This document shows, one piece after another, positions 1 through 9,286 of a DNA stretch of 64,000 bases. Source of the DNA: an uncultured Sterolibacterium sp. GTDB lineage: Bacteria > Pseudomonadota > Gammaproteobacteria > Burkholderiales > Rhodocyclaceae. The notes below the pieces were generated by a model. The model was not told where the DNA came from, did no database searches, and was given only the letters and a program-made list of their open reading frames with translations. Position 1 is the stretch's first letter. Each line of letters begins with the position of its first letter. A program made the position numbers and the translations under genes. Location: assembly GCA_903904605.1 (NCBI GenBank), contig CAIVDC010000001.1:1-64000 (forward strand), written 5' to 3'.

Positions 1-42
1 GTCAGAATGTGACCATTTTCGTCACCCGGGGCACGGCTCCGG

Positions 43-2415
43 CTATTTGATGCAGACCGTCCTGACCTGCTTCATGTCGGTCTCGCCCTGCAGGACTTTC
101 TCCATGCCGTCCATCTTCAGCGTGCGCATGCCGTCCTCGAGCGCGGCGGCGAGCAGGTCGGCGACGCGGGCGTGCTCCTGGATCAGCTTCTTCACCTGGT
201 CGGAGCCGATCATCAGTTCGTGCAAACCCAGCCGCCCCTTGTAGCCGGTATCGCCGCACAGGGCGCAGCCCTTGGCGCGGTACAGGGTGAATTGCCCGCC
301 CGGCGCGTAATTCCTCGTCCATTCGGCGAGGATCGCCGCCCGGGCGGCGGCGTCATCCTTCCTGAAGGTCGCCGTGCTCATCATCTCCTCGCAGTACTCG
401 GTCAGGAGACGGTCGATCTCTTCCTTGCCCGCGACGTAGGCTTCCTTGCATTTGCACAGCCGCTTGGCCAGGCGCTGGGCGAGGATGCCGAGCAGCGCAT
501 CGGCGAAGTTGAACGGGTCCATGCCCATGTCGAGCAGGCGGGTGATCGACTCCGGCGCGCTGTTGGTATGCAGCGTGGCGAAGACCAGATGGCCGGTGAG
601 CGAGGCCTCGATGCCCAGCGCCGTGGTTTCCCGGTCGCGCATTTCGCCGACCATGATGATGTCCGGGTCGGCGCGCAGGAAGGACTTCATGATCGTGGGA
701 AAGTCGAGACCGGCCTTCTTGTTGATCTGCACCTGGCGCAGGCCCTTCTGGGTGATCTCGACCGGATCCTCGGCGGTCCAGATCTTGGTGTCGGGCTTGT
801 TGAGATGGCCCAGCACCGAGTGCAGCGTGGTGGTCTTGCCCGAACCGGTCGGACCGCAGACGAAGAACAGGCCGTAGGGCTTGGACACCGCATGCTTCAA
901 GCGCTCGAAGTTGACCGGCAGCAAGCCCAGCCGGTCGAGCGGGATCGGCTCGCCGGCGGCGAGAATGCGCATCACGATGTCCTCGACGCCGCCGGCCGAG
1001 GGAATCGTCGCGACGCGCAGTTCGATGTCGAGCGGCCCGTATTTCTTGAACTTGATCTTGCCGTCCTGCGGCCGTCGCCGCTCCGAGATGTCCAGGTCGC
1101 ACATGATCTTGATGCGCACCGCCAGGGCGCTGCGGTAACTCGCCGGAATCTCGATATAGGGCATCAGCGAGCCGTCCCGGCGAAAGCGCACCAGCGTCTT
1201 CGCCTTGCCCGGCCCCGGCTCGATGTGGATGTCGGACGCGCCCTGCCGGTGCGCGTCGGTGATGATCTTGTTCACCAGCCGCACCAGTTCGTTGTCGGCG
1301 GCGGCGGACAGATCGTCGGCCGTGGTGTCGCCGTCCTCGTCGTCATCGCTGAGGCCGGAAAGGAGTTCGCCGACGCTGGATGAATCGGCATCGTGCGCGA
1401 CGCCGAAGAACAGATCGAGGGTCTCCCCGAACTCGCTATGGGTGGTGACGCGGAACAGCAGCCGGCTCTTGGGAAAGACGTTGCTGACCACGTGCGAGCT
1501 CTTGATCTGCTCCGGATCCAGGGTCAGGATCACGAGTCCGTCGTCGGAGGCCTCGATCGGCAGCCACTGGTTCTTTTCGACGTATTCGCGTTTGAGGTTC
1601 TTCAGCAGGTCCGCCGGCCTGACGCGGTTCGCCTGGTGGGGCTCGTAGGGAACGGCGAAGAACTTTGCCAGGCCCGTCCCGAGCAACGGCAGCTGCACCT
1701 GGAATTCTTCGATCAGCACTTCCTCGAGCGGAACATTCTTGCGCCGCGCCGACCGCATGGCGAGGTCCAGTTCCTCCGAAGACAGCACGGCATCGGTCAC
1801 CAGGAAGTCGTATTTCGACTTGGCCATCGCGGCCGGCTTCTTGCGCTGGGAAAAAGCGACCGCCAGGGTCTCGCACAGATCCCGGAGACCGCTCTCGGCT
1901 TCGGCCGAGAACGGGCGATCGGCCTTGTTGTTGATGATCTGCGCCACGCCCAGGAGCTCGCCGTCATTTTGGCCGACGATCGGGGCGGCGAGCATCTGCT
2001 TGGTGCGATAGCCGGTGCGCCGGTCGACCTCCTGCTGGAAGCGCAGGGTCGGCTTGTGCGAGTTCAGCTCCCTGGCATCATTGACATCGCCGATATTGAG
2101 GAGCTTGCGCGACAGCGCGACATAGCCGGCGATGCTCCGGTCGTTGAGCGACAGCTTGAGGCTCTGGAAGGAATCGGGCCCGGCCTTGATCTTCGAGACG
2201 ATCGAGGCGCGATCCTCGGAGACGGCATAGATCGTCAAGCGGTCGGCGTTGAACAACTGGCAGATGTCCGGCGACAGCTCGAGCATGATTTCGTCGAGAT
2301 TGCTGGTCGCATGGATCTTGTTGGTGACCGACTGGAGCTTCCGGAGGAAGGCCAGCCGGCTGCCGGCCAGGTCCGGCTTGCCATTTTCCTGCGGCGGCTG
2401 GAGTACCGCGCTCAC
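43..2415 (-). CDS. GAF-domain GspE/PilB-family secretion/pilus ATPase
   Basis: A 790-residue AAA-type traffic ATPase that would power assembly or secretion at the inner membrane. Domains in order: GAF (about residues 22-190), MshEN/GspE N-terminal region (about 200-335), and the T2SSE catalytic core (about 370-785). The core has Walker A GPTGSGKTTT at 521-530, a Walker B/Asp-box region DPDIIMVGEMRD near 583, and a C-terminal CxC...CxxC zinc-type motif ending in CALCGDTGYKGR. The start is GTG at 2415, with a purine-rich AAGGCGG upstream. The N-terminal GAF is unusual, since most PilB/GspE proteins lack it, and suggests control by a small ligand or by signalling. No pilin, platform or secretin gene is adjacent. 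The neighbours upstream are an FHA protein and a PP2C phosphatase, which points to phosphorylation-linked control (inference). Confidence 0.9.
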   Translation of the reverse strand: MSAVLQPPQENGKPDLAGSRLAFLRKLQSVTNKIHATSNLDEIMLELSPDICQLFNADRLTIYAVSEDRASIVSKIKAGPDSFQSLKLSLNDRSIAGYVALSRKLLNIGDVNDARELNSHKPTLRFQQEVDRRTGYRTKQMLAAPIVGQNDGELLGVAQIINNKADRPFSAEAESGLRDLCETLAVAFSQRKKPAAMAKSKYDFLVTDAVLSSEELDLAMRSARRKNVPLEEVLIEEFQVQLPLLGTGLAKFFAVPYEPHQANRVRPADLLKNLKREYVEKNQWLPIEASDDGLVILTLDPEQIKSSHVVSNVFPKSRLLFRVTTHSEFGETLDLFFGVAHDADSSSVGELLSGLSDDDEDGDTTADDLSAAADNELVRLVNKIITDAHRQGASDIHIEPGPGKAKTLVRFRRDGSLMPYIEIPASYRSALAVRIKIMCDLDISERRRPQDGKIKFKKYGPLDIELRVATIPSAGGVEDIVMRILAAGEPIPLDRLGLLPVNFERLKHAVSKPYGLFFVCGPTGSGKTTTLHSVLGHLNKPDTKIWTAEDPVEITQKGLRQVQINKKAGLDFPTIMKSFLRADPDIIMVGEMRDRETTALGIEASLTGHLVFATLHTNSAPESITRLLDMGMDPFNFADALLGILAQRLAKRLCKCKEAYVAGKEEIDRLLTEYCEEMMSTATFRKDDAAARAAILAEWTRNYAPGGQFTLYRAKGCALCGDTGYKGRLGLHELMIGSDQVKKLIQEHARVADLLAAALEDGMRTLKMDGMEKVLQGETDMKQVRTVCIK

Positions 2416-2489
2416 CGGCCGCCGCCTTGCCGGACGAGCCGCAGCGCCGCAAGCGATCGCGCCATCAGGCTCTCAAAATCGGCATGCAT
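2412..2489 (-). CDS. Possible 25-codon leader ORF before the GspE-family gene
   Basis: Upstream of the GTG start of the GAF-GspE gene, an ATG at 2489 is preceded by a purine-rich GGTGGAAGA. It opens 25 codons that end in a TGA sharing the tetramer GTGA with the downstream GTG start. That is the arrangement expected for translational coupling. The peptide starts MHADFESLMARSLAALR and matches no family I recognise. It may be a true small protein, a coupling leader, or chance. Confidence 0.3.
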   Translation of the reverse strand: MHADFESLMARSLAALRLVRQGGGR

Positions 2490-2525
2490 GATCTTCCACC
2501 CTGCGGGACTGATAAGGATGCGTCA

Positions 2526-3122
2526 TCAGAGCTTCAGGAAGAATTCCATCTTGACGCCGGCCAGTTCGATGACGTCGTGGTCGGCGAGCGGGTAGGCCTG
2601 CACATCGAGCGTCTTGCCATTGACCACGGCCTGCTGATCGCCTTCGAGCTGGGTAATGAAGTAGCCGTGCGGCCGGCGGGTGATCACCGCCACCTGCGCG
2701 CCGGGCCTGCCGAGCCGCGTCTGGTTCTTGGTCAGATCCATTTCCTTGCCGGCATTGGCCCCGGTCAGGATCTGTATCCCGGCCAGCGGCAACGGCAGGG
2801 CCGCATCGAACCCGGCCTTGGCGGCCTGCTGGGCGGTTTCGTTGAAATACTTGAGCCGATACTTGCCGAGCTCGATCACATCGCTGTCCTGCAGAATGCG
2901 CTTCCTGATCGGCTGGCCGTTGACATAGGTACCGTTGGTGCTGTTGAGATCCTCCAGGAAGGAGTCATCGAGGATGGTCACGATCACCGCGTGCTCGCCG
3001 CTGATGGCGAGGTTGTCGATCTGGATGTCATTGTGCGGCTTGCGCCCGATGGTAATCCGCTCCTTGTCGAGCACGATCTCCTTCAACACCAGACCGTCCA
3101 TGCTGAGTATGAGCTTCGCCAT
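2526..3122 (-). CDS. FHA-domain protein
   Basis: A 198-residue protein with a clear forkhead-associated phosphothreonine-binding domain at about residues 18-95 (GRKPHNDIQI, SGEHAVI, LEDLNSTNGTYVNG: the conserved GR, S-x-x-H and NG positions). A second, weaker FHA-like fold lies at about 115-195. The start is the ATG at 3122 (MAKLILSMDG). Upstream in-frame codons to 3362 are rich in Arg/Gly/Pro and overlap the PP2C gene, so they are unlikely to be translated. It sits between a PP2C phosphatase and a GAF-GspE ATPase on the same strand, probably in one operon, and would read Ser/Thr phosphorylation that the phosphatase reverses. No Ser/Thr kinase is visible in the window. Confidence 0.88.
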   Translation of the reverse strand: MAKLILSMDGLVLKEIVLDKERITIGRKPHNDIQIDNLAISGEHAVIVTILDDSFLEDLNSTNGTYVNGQPIRKRILQDSDVIELGKYRLKYFNETAQQAAKAGFDAALPLPLAGIQILTGANAGKEMDLTKNQTRLGRPGAQVAVITRRPHGYFITQLEGDQQAVVNGKTLDVQAYPLADHDVIELAGVKMEFFLKL

Positions 3123-3145
3123 CTTGGTATTCCCGTAGCAGTCGA

Positions 3146-3967
3146 TCACTTGAAGCCGGCAAACAGCCGGGCAAGCCACCCGCGCACCGTAGGATAGCAT
3201 TTCCTGACGCGGACCAGAATCAGCGACACGTTGTCGTGTCCGCCGCACTCGTTCGCCCGCGCCACCAACTGCGTTGCGGCCGTTTCGAGATCGGCCGGGG
3301 AGCGGCGCAGGATCGCCGCAATATCCTCGTCCTCGACCAGGTCGCTCAAACCGTCCGAACAAAACAGGTAAAGGTCGCCCGGCCGGGTGTCATGCTCGTT
3401 GATCTCGGGCACGACGGTCGGATCGACGCCCAGCGCCCGCGTCAGCAAATTCTTGTGCTGCGAGTGCCGTGCCTGTTCCAGGGTCAGCGTGCCGCGGTCT
3501 ATCTGCTCCTGCAATACCGAGTGATCGCGCGTGATCAGGCGGAACTCGCTGCCGCGCAAGCGGTACAGGCGCGAGTCGCCGATATGCGCCGAGGTGATCG
3601 ACTCGGCGTGGAACAGGGCCATCACCAGCGTCGTGCCCATGCCCGCATACGCCGGTTGCTCCTGCGCCGCGGCGTATACCGCGCTGTTGGCATGGGCTAT
3701 CTCCGCTGCCAGCACGGCTTGCGCCAGCAGCCGGCGCTCGCCGGTCGACAGCGCAGCGCTGCCGGGCTCGAGCGACTTTTCCAGGCCCGCGCTGAGCAGG
3801 GTGGTCACCATCGCGCTGGCCACCTCGCCCGCCTTGTAGCCGCCCATGCCATCCGCCAGGATCGCCAGGCCGAGCACCGGATCGGCGTACACCGCATCCT
3901 CGTTATGCGTACGCACCCGACCGACGTCGCTTCGGGTGACGATCTCCAAGCTTGAACGCAAGGCCAT
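3146..3967 (-). CDS. PP2C-family Ser/Thr protein phosphatase
   Basis: A 273-residue metal-dependent phosphatase of the Stp1/PrpC type. The metal-binding motifs are present in order: RTHNEDAV (about 19-26), LADGMGGYKAGE (about 37-48), HIGDSRLYRL (about 137), DGLSDLVEDEDI (about 210) and GGHDNVSLILV near the C-terminus. It would dephosphorylate phospho-Ser/Thr proteins in the cytoplasm, probably including ligands of the FHA protein encoded 23 bases downstream. Its ATG directly abuts the TGA of the terC-like gene upstream (3968), so the genes are probably co-transcribed. No transmembrane segment is seen. Confidence 0.9.
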   Translation of the reverse strand: MALRSSLEIVTRSDVGRVRTHNEDAVYADPVLGLAILADGMGGYKAGEVASAMVTTLLSAGLEKSLEPGSAALSTGERRLLAQAVLAAEIAHANSAVYAAAQEQPAYAGMGTTLVMALFHAESITSAHIGDSRLYRLRGSEFRLITRDHSVLQEQIDRGTLTLEQARHSQHKNLLTRALGVDPTVVPEINEHDTRPGDLYLFCSDGLSDLVEDEDIAAILRRSPADLETAATQLVARANECGGHDNVSLILVRVRKCYPTVRGWLARLFAGFK

Positions 3968-4663
3968 TCAAATGATCCTCCGCGCCTCGGACGGCAAGCG
4001 CCATGTCCACCATTTCCCGATCCCGACCGCCAGGAGCGCGGCGAATATCCCCGCCGAATGCTCCATCCAGCGGGCGCTCTCTTCGACCCAGGCGATGATC
4101 GCTCCGTCATGCACGGCCATGTCCCCGGCGATATAGCCGAGCAGGGCACCGCCGAAGGTAACGACGATCGGGTAACGCTCCATCAGCCGCAGCACCATCG
4201 AACTGCCGAAGACGATCAGAGGAATGCTGATCGCCAGGCCCAGGATCAGGAGCCGCAGGTCGCCGTTGGCGGCCGCTGCGACGCCGATGACATTGTCGAG
4301 GCTCATCACAAGATCGGCGACGAGTATGGTCTTGATCGCGGCGATCACCGTCTCCCTGCTCTCGACCGAATCCGCGCCGTCGCCTTCGGGCAGCAAAAGC
4401 CGGACCGCGATCCACATCAGCAGGACGCTGCCGGTGATCTTGAGATAGGGCAGCTTGAGCAGTTCGACGGCAAAGACGGTCAGGATCACCCGCATCACGA
4501 TCGCCGCCAGACTGCCGAAGACGATGGCCTTGCTTTGCTGGTGCGGCGGCAAGGAACGCGCCGCCAAGGCGATCACGACGGCGTTATCGCCGCTCAGGAC
4601 GATATTGACGCCGACGATCTGCAGCAGGGAAAGCCAAAACTGGGCTTCAAACAAACCGTTCAT
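3968..4663 (-). CDS. TerC-family integral membrane protein
   Basis: A 231-residue multi-pass membrane protein of the TerC/YjbE family, with about seven hydrophobic segments. It carries the two acidic motifs typical of the family, LSGDNAVVIALAAR (about residues 24-37) and MSLDNVIGVAAAA (about 120-132). Members are linked to metal ion (Mn2+) efflux or metalation of exported proteins; the substrate here cannot be told. It is the first gene of the minus-strand run leading into PP2C, FHA and GspE, and lies just after the sucD terminator, so its promoter should be within 4664-4725. Confidence 0.85.
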   Translation of the reverse strand: MNGLFEAQFWLSLLQIVGVNIVLSGDNAVVIALAARSLPPHQQSKAIVFGSLAAIVMRVILTVFAVELLKLPYLKITGSVLLMWIAVRLLLPEGDGADSVESRETVIAAIKTILVADLVMSLDNVIGVAAAANGDLRLLILGLAISIPLIVFGSSMVLRLMERYPIVVTFGGALLGYIAGDMAVHDGAIIAWVEESARWMEHSAGIFAALLAVGIGKWWTWRLPSEARRII

Positions 4664-4725
4664 GGAATCACCGGTGCGCTGACATCCGGACGATTCTATC
4701 CAACTTTGCGCTCACCGAGTCGGCG

Positions 4726-4756
4726 AAAAAAAAGCGCCGACTGGCGGCGCTTTTTT
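4726..4756 (-). terminator. Rho-independent terminator after sucD
   Basis: A GCGCCG/CGGCGC stem with a five-base loop, flanked on one side by eight A and on the other by six T. Read on the minus strand, it ends in a run of eight T directly after the sucD stop (4774). Because of the A tract it could terminate in both directions. Confidence 0.88.
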
Positions 4757-4773
4757 CTTCGCCGACGGCCGTG

Positions 4774-5655
4774 CTACAGGACGGTCTTCAACAACCGCCC
4801 CATCTCCGAAGGGTTCTTCGTCACTTTGATGCCGCAGGCTTCCATGACCGCGAGCTTCTCCTGGGCCGTGCCCTTGCCGCCCGAAATGATGGCGCCGGCG
4901 TGACCCATGCGTTTGCCGGAAGGCGCGGTGACGCCGGCGATGAAACCGACCACGGGCTTCTTCATGTTGGCCTTGACCCATTCGGCGGCCGTCTCCTCGT
5001 CCGAGCCGCCGATCTCGCCGACCATGATGACGGCGTCGGTTTCCGGATCGTCGTTGAACATGCGCAGCACGTCGATATGCTTCAAGCCATTGACCGGATC
5101 TCCGCCGATGCCGACGCAGCTCGATTGGCCCAGACCGAGATCCATCAGCTGCCCTACCGCCTCGTAGGTCAGCGTGCCGGAGCGCGAGACCACGCCGATG
5201 CGGCCCTTCTTGTGGATATGCCCGGGCATGATGCCGATCTTGATCTCGTCCGGCGTGATGACCCCGGGACAGTTCGGACCGACCAGCACGGTCTTCTTGT
5301 TCTGCTTCCTCATGCGTTCCTTGACTTCGATCATGTCGCGCACCGGAATGCCCTCGGTGATGCAGATCACCAGATCGAGGTCGGCATCGACCGCTTCCCA
5401 GATCGCCGCCGCGGCGAAGGGGGGCGGCACGTAGATCACCGAGACATTGACGCCGGCCTGCTGCTTCGCATCCTTGACGCTGCCGTAGATCGGGATGCCC
5501 TCGAAATCCTCGCCGGCCTTCTTCGGGTTCACGCCCGCGACGAAGCAGTTCTTGCCGTTGGCGTATTCGCGGCACATGCGCGTGTGGAACTGCCCGGTCT
5601 TGCCGGTGATGCCCTGGGTCACGACGCGGGTGTTTTTATTGATCAGAATAGACAT
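4774..5655 (-). CDS. sucD: Succinate-CoA ligase, alpha subunit
   Basis: A 293-residue alpha subunit of succinyl-CoA synthetase (TCA cycle; succinyl-CoA + ADP/GDP + Pi to succinate + CoA + NTP). It starts [20 protein letters not shown], with the CoA-binding Rossmann region at the N-terminus ([10 protein letters not shown]). The active-site phosphohistidine region is [12 protein letters not shown] near residue 250. Length is close to the usual 289-290. It follows sucC after nine bases and is closed by the strong terminator at 4726-4756. Confidence 0.97.
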   Translation of the reverse strand: MSILINKNTRVVTQGITGKTGQFHTRMCREYANGKNCFVAGVNPKKAGEDFEGIPIYGSVKDAKQQAGVNVSVIYVPPPFAAAAIWEAVDADLDLVICITEGIPVRDMIEVKERMRKQNKKTVLVGPNCPGVITPDEIKIGIMPGHIHKKGRIGVVSRSGTLTYEAVGQLMDLGLGQSSCVGIGGDPVNGLKHIDVLRMFNDDPETDAVIMVGEIGGSDEETAAEWVKANMKKPVVGFIAGVTAPSGKRMGHAGAIISGGKGTAQEKLAVMEACGIKVTKNPSEMGRLLKTVL

Positions 5656-5664
5656 GAAATCTCC

Positions 5665-6831
5665 TTATTTACCGGCAATGGCGGCAACCATTCTCTCGGC
5701 GGCTTCCGCCATGGTATTGGCTGAAATGATGGGCAGCCCGGAGTCCTTGAGTATCTTCTTGCCCAAGTCCTCGTTGGTGCCCCTCATGCGGACCACCAGC
5801 GGAACGGAAAGATGGACTTCCTTGGCGGCGGCGACAACGCCCTCGGCGATGGTGTCGCATTTCATGATGCCGCCGAAGATATTGACCAGGATGCCCTTGA
5901 CCTTGGGATTCTTGAGCATGATCTTGAAGGCTTCGGTCACCTTCTCGGTGGTGGCGCCGCCGCCGACGTCGAGGAAATTGGCCGGCTCGGCGCCGAACAA
6001 CTTGATCGTATCCATGGTCGCCATCGCGAGACCGGCGCCATTCACCAGGCAGCCGATGTTGCCGTCGAGGGAAATGTAGGAAAGATCGAACTTGGAGGCC
6101 TCGATCTCGGCCGGGTCTTCCTCGTCCAGATCGCGCATGGCGACGATGTCCGGGTGGCGGAACAGGGCGTTGGAATCGAAATTGAGCTTGCAGTCGAGTG
6201 CGATGACGCCGCCCGAGCCGGTGACGATCAGCGGATTGATTTCGGCCAGGCTGGCGTCGGTGTCCCAGAACGCATTGTAGAGCCCTTGCAGGATGACCCG
6301 CGCCTGTCCCACCGACGCTTCCGGCACGCCGATCTTCCGGGCGATGTCGTCGGCTTCCGCGTCAGTCAGGCCGGACGCCGGATCGATGAATACCTTGTGG
6401 ATCTTCTCCGGCGTATGCGCGGCGACTTCCTCGATGTCCATGCCGCCTTCTGAAGACGCCATCAGGCAGACCCGCTGGGTGACCCGGTCCACGACCATGC
6501 CGACATAGAGCTCCTTCTTGATGTCGGCGCCCTCCTCGACCAGCAGGCGGCGGACCTTCTGGCCTTCCGGTCCGGTCTGATGGGTCTTCAACTGCATGCC
6601 GAGGATCGCCCCGGCGTATTGCCTGACTTCCTCAGGCGACTTCGCCACCTTGACGCCGCCGCCTTTGCCGCGGCCGCCGGCGTGGATCTGGGCCTTCACC
6701 ACCCACACCTTGCCGCCGAGCGAAGCCGCAGCCGCGACGGCCTCATCGACCGAGAAGCAGGGAATACCACGCGGAGTGGTCACGCCGTACTTCCTCAGGA
6801 TTTCCTTGCCCTGGTACTCATGGATTTTCAT
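5665..6831 (-). CDS. sucC: Succinate-CoA ligase, beta subunit
   Basis: A 388-residue ADP/GDP-forming beta subunit, the same length as E. coli SucC, starting [17 protein letters not shown]. It contains the ATP-grasp segment [18 protein letters not shown] and the C-terminal ligase domain ([23 protein letters not shown]). The ATG at 6831 is set by family alignment. An open frame continues upstream to 7251 but has no coding character. The start overlaps the TGA of the DUF2889 gene in an ATGA tetramer, so translation is probably coupled to it. Confidence 0.97.
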   Translation of the reverse strand: MKIHEYQGKEILRKYGVTTPRGIPCFSVDEAVAAAASLGGKVWVVKAQIHAGGRGKGGGVKVAKSPEEVRQYAGAILGMQLKTHQTGPEGQKVRRLLVEEGADIKKELYVGMVVDRVTQRVCLMASSEGGMDIEEVAAHTPEKIHKVFIDPASGLTDAEADDIARKIGVPEASVGQARVILQGLYNAFWDTDASLAEINPLIVTGSGGVIALDCKLNFDSNALFRHPDIVAMRDLDEEDPAEIEASKFDLSYISLDGNIGCLVNGAGLAMATMDTIKLFGAEPANFLDVGGGATTEKVTEAFKIMLKNPKVKGILVNIFGGIMKCDTIAEGVVAAAKEVHLSVPLVVRMRGTNEDLGKKILKDSGLPIISANTMAEAAERMVAAIAGK

Positions 6832-7427
6832 GCTTCTTCCTTGCTTGTAAAGAAACCGGTTGGTGAACCCGCCGATCCCGGCTCTGTGCCAGGGGCACTG
6901 AACCAGCGCGGGTAAAAGCGCCTGACGATCTGCCCGCGGGTGTCCAGGGCGTGGCAGCGGTCGAGCTGAAACGGCTTGCCGCCGCCGCCCGTTTCCGTGT
7001 CGAGCTGCTCGCCGGCGAAGGTCTGGATCGCCGCGGTCGGCAATGAGGACAGCAACTCGGTCAGGTGCGAGCAGCCCGCCACGCCGCCGAACATCTCGCC
7101 GACGCTGCGCCGGAAGCCGCGCACGAGATTCAGGCCGACGATTCCGCGATAGGCCGGCGCGACTTGCTCGCAGCCCGGGTAGGGCATGGACTCTATGGAA
7201 GCCTGCGCATCCACGATATTGAAGTCCGCGTCGATGGTGACCCGCACCCACATCCCGTGCACCGCTTCCCCCTTGGGGCGCAGGCCGGAGGCAAGCGGGT
7301 AGTCCTGATCCTTGCGGTCGGTTAGGCGCGCTTCGATATCCCAGAGCCGGTCGTCTCGCTTCCAGCCTTCGAGGACGATGCTGCGGAGATGGGTTCTGGT
7401 GCGCGATGCGGTTTGCGGCTGCGGCAT
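6828..7427 (-). CDS. DUF2889-family protein
   Basis: A 199-residue protein of uncharacterised family DUF2889. Its visible features are an N-terminal [23 protein letters not shown] segment (given in part) and a conserved Cys/His-containing part, with YPGCEQ at about 102-107 and [14 protein letters not shown] at about 134-147. The ATG at 7427 begins [13 protein letters not shown]. An in-frame ATG at 7475 would add 16 residues. No function is known to me. In other aromatic degraders DUF2889 genes occur near aromatic or CoA-thioester catabolism genes. Here the gene is divergent from paaI and overlaps sucC by four bases, which would tie it to the TCA-cycle step that consumes succinyl-CoA from ring degradation. 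Confidence 0.8.
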   Translation of the reverse strand: MPQPQTASRTRTHLRSIVLEGWKRDDRLWDIEARLTDRKDQDYPLASGLRPKGEAVHGMWVRVTIDADFNIVDAQASIESMPYPGCEQVAPAYRGIVGLNLVRGFRRSVGEMFGGVAGCSHLTELLSSLPTAAIQTFAGEQLDTETGGGGKPFQLDRCHALDTRGQIVRRFYPRWFSAPGTEPGSAGSPTGFFTSKEEA

Positions 7428-7610
7428 GAACGGGTGCCCGCGATTCGATTCTGGAGAAGCCGCAAATTTTAGCATAGTGTGGCCGGCCGATCGGCGCCGG
7501 TCGGGCGGCGCAGCGCAGCGGAGGCTCCCGAGACCGGGGGAAGGCGCGACTCCCGGCCGGATTCTGTGATACGGTTCAGCTTTCCGCTCCCAGCCGAAGA
7601 GAACTCGAAA

Positions 7611-8063
7611 GTGACGCCCCAGCAAATCGCCGAACGCTGCGCCGCCCTCATGTGGTCGGATGATCAGGCCGCACGCGGCCTGGGGCTGGAACTGCTCGAG
7701 GTCGGCCCGGGCACGGCCAAAGTGCGCATGACCGTGCGCCCCGACATGGTCAACGGCCACGGCATTTGCCACGGCGGCTTCATCTTCACCCTCGCCGACT
7801 GCGCCTTCTCCTACGCCTGCAACGGCTACAACCAACGCGCCGTCGCCTCTGGCGCGGACATCAGCTTCCTCGCCCCGGCCCAGCTCGGCGACGTTCTCGA
7901 GAGCGTCGGCCAGGTCCGCCAGCAGGGGGGCCGCAACGGCATCTACGACATCGAGGTGGCGAATCAGGAAGGCAGGACGATTGCCCTGTTCCGAGGCCGC
8001 TCCTCGCGCATCAAGGGCTCATTTTTCGAAAATCCCAACCCAACCAATGGAAACCCATCATGA
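7611..8063 (+). CDS. paaI: PaaI-type hotdog thioesterase
   Basis: A 150-residue hotdog-fold acyl-CoA thioesterase of the PaaI group, which hydrolyses ring-hydroxylated phenylacetyl-CoA and protects the CoA pool in phenylacetate catabolism. The family signature NGHGICHGGFIFTLADCAF is present around residues 47-65, with the catalytic Asp in LADC. The GTG at 7611 is chosen because the protein then starts (TPQQIAERCAALMWSDD) where PaaI proteins start. The longer frame from 7479 is low-complexity. The TGA overlaps the thiolase ATG (ATGA), so the two are one operon. Confidence 0.87.
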   Translation: MTPQQIAERCAALMWSDDQAARGLGLELLEVGPGTAKVRMTVRPDMVNGHGICHGGFIFTLADCAFSYACNGYNQRAVASGADISFLAPAQLGDVLESVGQVRQQGGRNGIYDIEVANQEGRTIALFRGRSSRIKGSFFENPNPTNGNPS

Positions 8064-9265
8064 CCGAAGCCTATCTCTGTGACGCCCTGCGCACGCCCGT
8101 CGGCCGCTACGGCGGCAGCCTCGCCCATATGCGGACCGACGACCTCGCCGCCTGGCCGATCAAGACCCTGATGCTCCGCCATGCCGACCTCGACTGGGCG
8201 GCGGTCGACGATGTCCTGTACGGCTGCGTCAACCAGGCCGGCGAAGACAACCGCAACGTCGCGCGCATGGCGTCACTCCTGGCCGGCCTGCCGGTCACCG
8301 TGTCCGGCACCACGATCAACCGCCTGTGCGGTTCCAGCATGGACGCGATCGGCACGGCCGCGCGCGCCATCAAGTCGGGCGAAGTGGAATTGCTGCTCAC
8401 CGGCGGCGTCGAGTCGATGAGCCGCGCACCCTTCATCATGGCCAAGGCGGATTCCGCGTTCTCGCGCCGCGCCGAGATTTTCGACAGCACCATCGGCTGG
8501 CGCTTCGTAAACAAGCTGATGACGCAGACCTACGGCACCCACTCGATGGCCGAGACCGCCGACAATGTCGCCGCCGATTTCAAGATCGGCCGGGAGGATC
8601 AGGACCGCTTCGCCTTGAGAAGCCAGCAGCGCTGGGCGGCGGCCAATGCCGCCGGCCTGTTCAAGGACGAGATCGTGCCCGTTTCGATCCCGCAGAAGAA
8701 GGGCGAGGCCAAGGTTTTCGCCACCGACGAGCACCCGCGTCCGGACACCTCGCTCGAGCATCTGGCGAAGCTCCGCGGCATCAACGGCCCGGAGCTTACC
8801 GTCACCGCCGGCAACGCTTCCGGGATCAATGACGGCGCTTGTGCCCTGCTCATGGCTTCCGGGACGGCGGCGAAGATTCACGGTCTCGTGCCGAAGGCGC
8901 GCATCGTCGCCACGGCGACGGCGGGGGTGGCGCCGCGCATCATGGGTTTCGGCCCCTCGCCGGCGATCAGGAAACTCCTGGCCAAGACCGGTCTCAGCAT
9001 GGACCAGATGGACGTCATCGAACTGAACGAGGCTTTTGCCGCCCAGGCGCTGGCGGTGACCCGCGACCTGAACCTCCCTGACGACGACCCGCGCGTCAAT
9101 CCGCTCGGCGGGGCCATCGCGATCGGCCATCCGCTGGGCATGAGCGGCGCCCGCCTGGTCACCACCGCGATGTTCCAATTGGCCCGCAGCGGTGGCCGCT
9201 ATGCCCTGTGCTCGATGTGCATCGGCGTCGGCCAGGGAATTGCCATGATCATCGAGAGAGTCTGA
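8060..9265 (+). CDS. 3-Oxoadipyl-CoA thiolase-like acetyl-CoA acyltransferase
   Basis: A 401-residue thiolase. The nucleophilic Cys90 lies in NRLCGSSMDAIG, the catalytic His in IAIGHPLGMSGAR (about 355), and the second Cys in CSMCIGVGQG near the C-terminus. Length and motifs fit the PaaJ/PcaF group, which cleaves 3-oxoadipyl-CoA to succinyl-CoA and acetyl-CoA. That is the last step of both the phenylacetate and the beta-ketoadipate (protocatechuate) routes. It overlaps paaI and precedes paaK by about 20 bases. PaaJ cannot be separated from PcaF by eye. Both fit, because pobA nearby would feed the protocatechuate branch. Confidence 0.88.
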   Translation: MTEAYLCDALRTPVGRYGGSLAHMRTDDLAAWPIKTLMLRHADLDWAAVDDVLYGCVNQAGEDNRNVARMASLLAGLPVTVSGTTINRLCGSSMDAIGTAARAIKSGEVELLLTGGVESMSRAPFIMAKADSAFSRRAEIFDSTIGWRFVNKLMTQTYGTHSMAETADNVAADFKIGREDQDRFALRSQQRWAAANAAGLFKDEIVPVSIPQKKGEAKVFATDEHPRPDTSLEHLAKLRGINGPELTVTAGNASGINDGACALLMASGTAAKIHGLVPKARIVATATAGVAPRIMGFGPSPAIRKLLAKTGLSMDQMDVIELNEAFAAQALAVTRDLNLPDDDPRVNPLGGAIAIGHPLGMSGARLVTTAMFQLARSGGRYALCSMCIGVGQGIAMIIERV

Positions 9266-9286
9266 CGAAAATGAGGAGATAAGGTG

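Noticed and set aside
6832-7251. Upstream extension of the sucC frame
   Set aside because: It overlaps the DUF2889 gene and has Arg-rich composition; sucC length and N-terminus fix the start at 6831.
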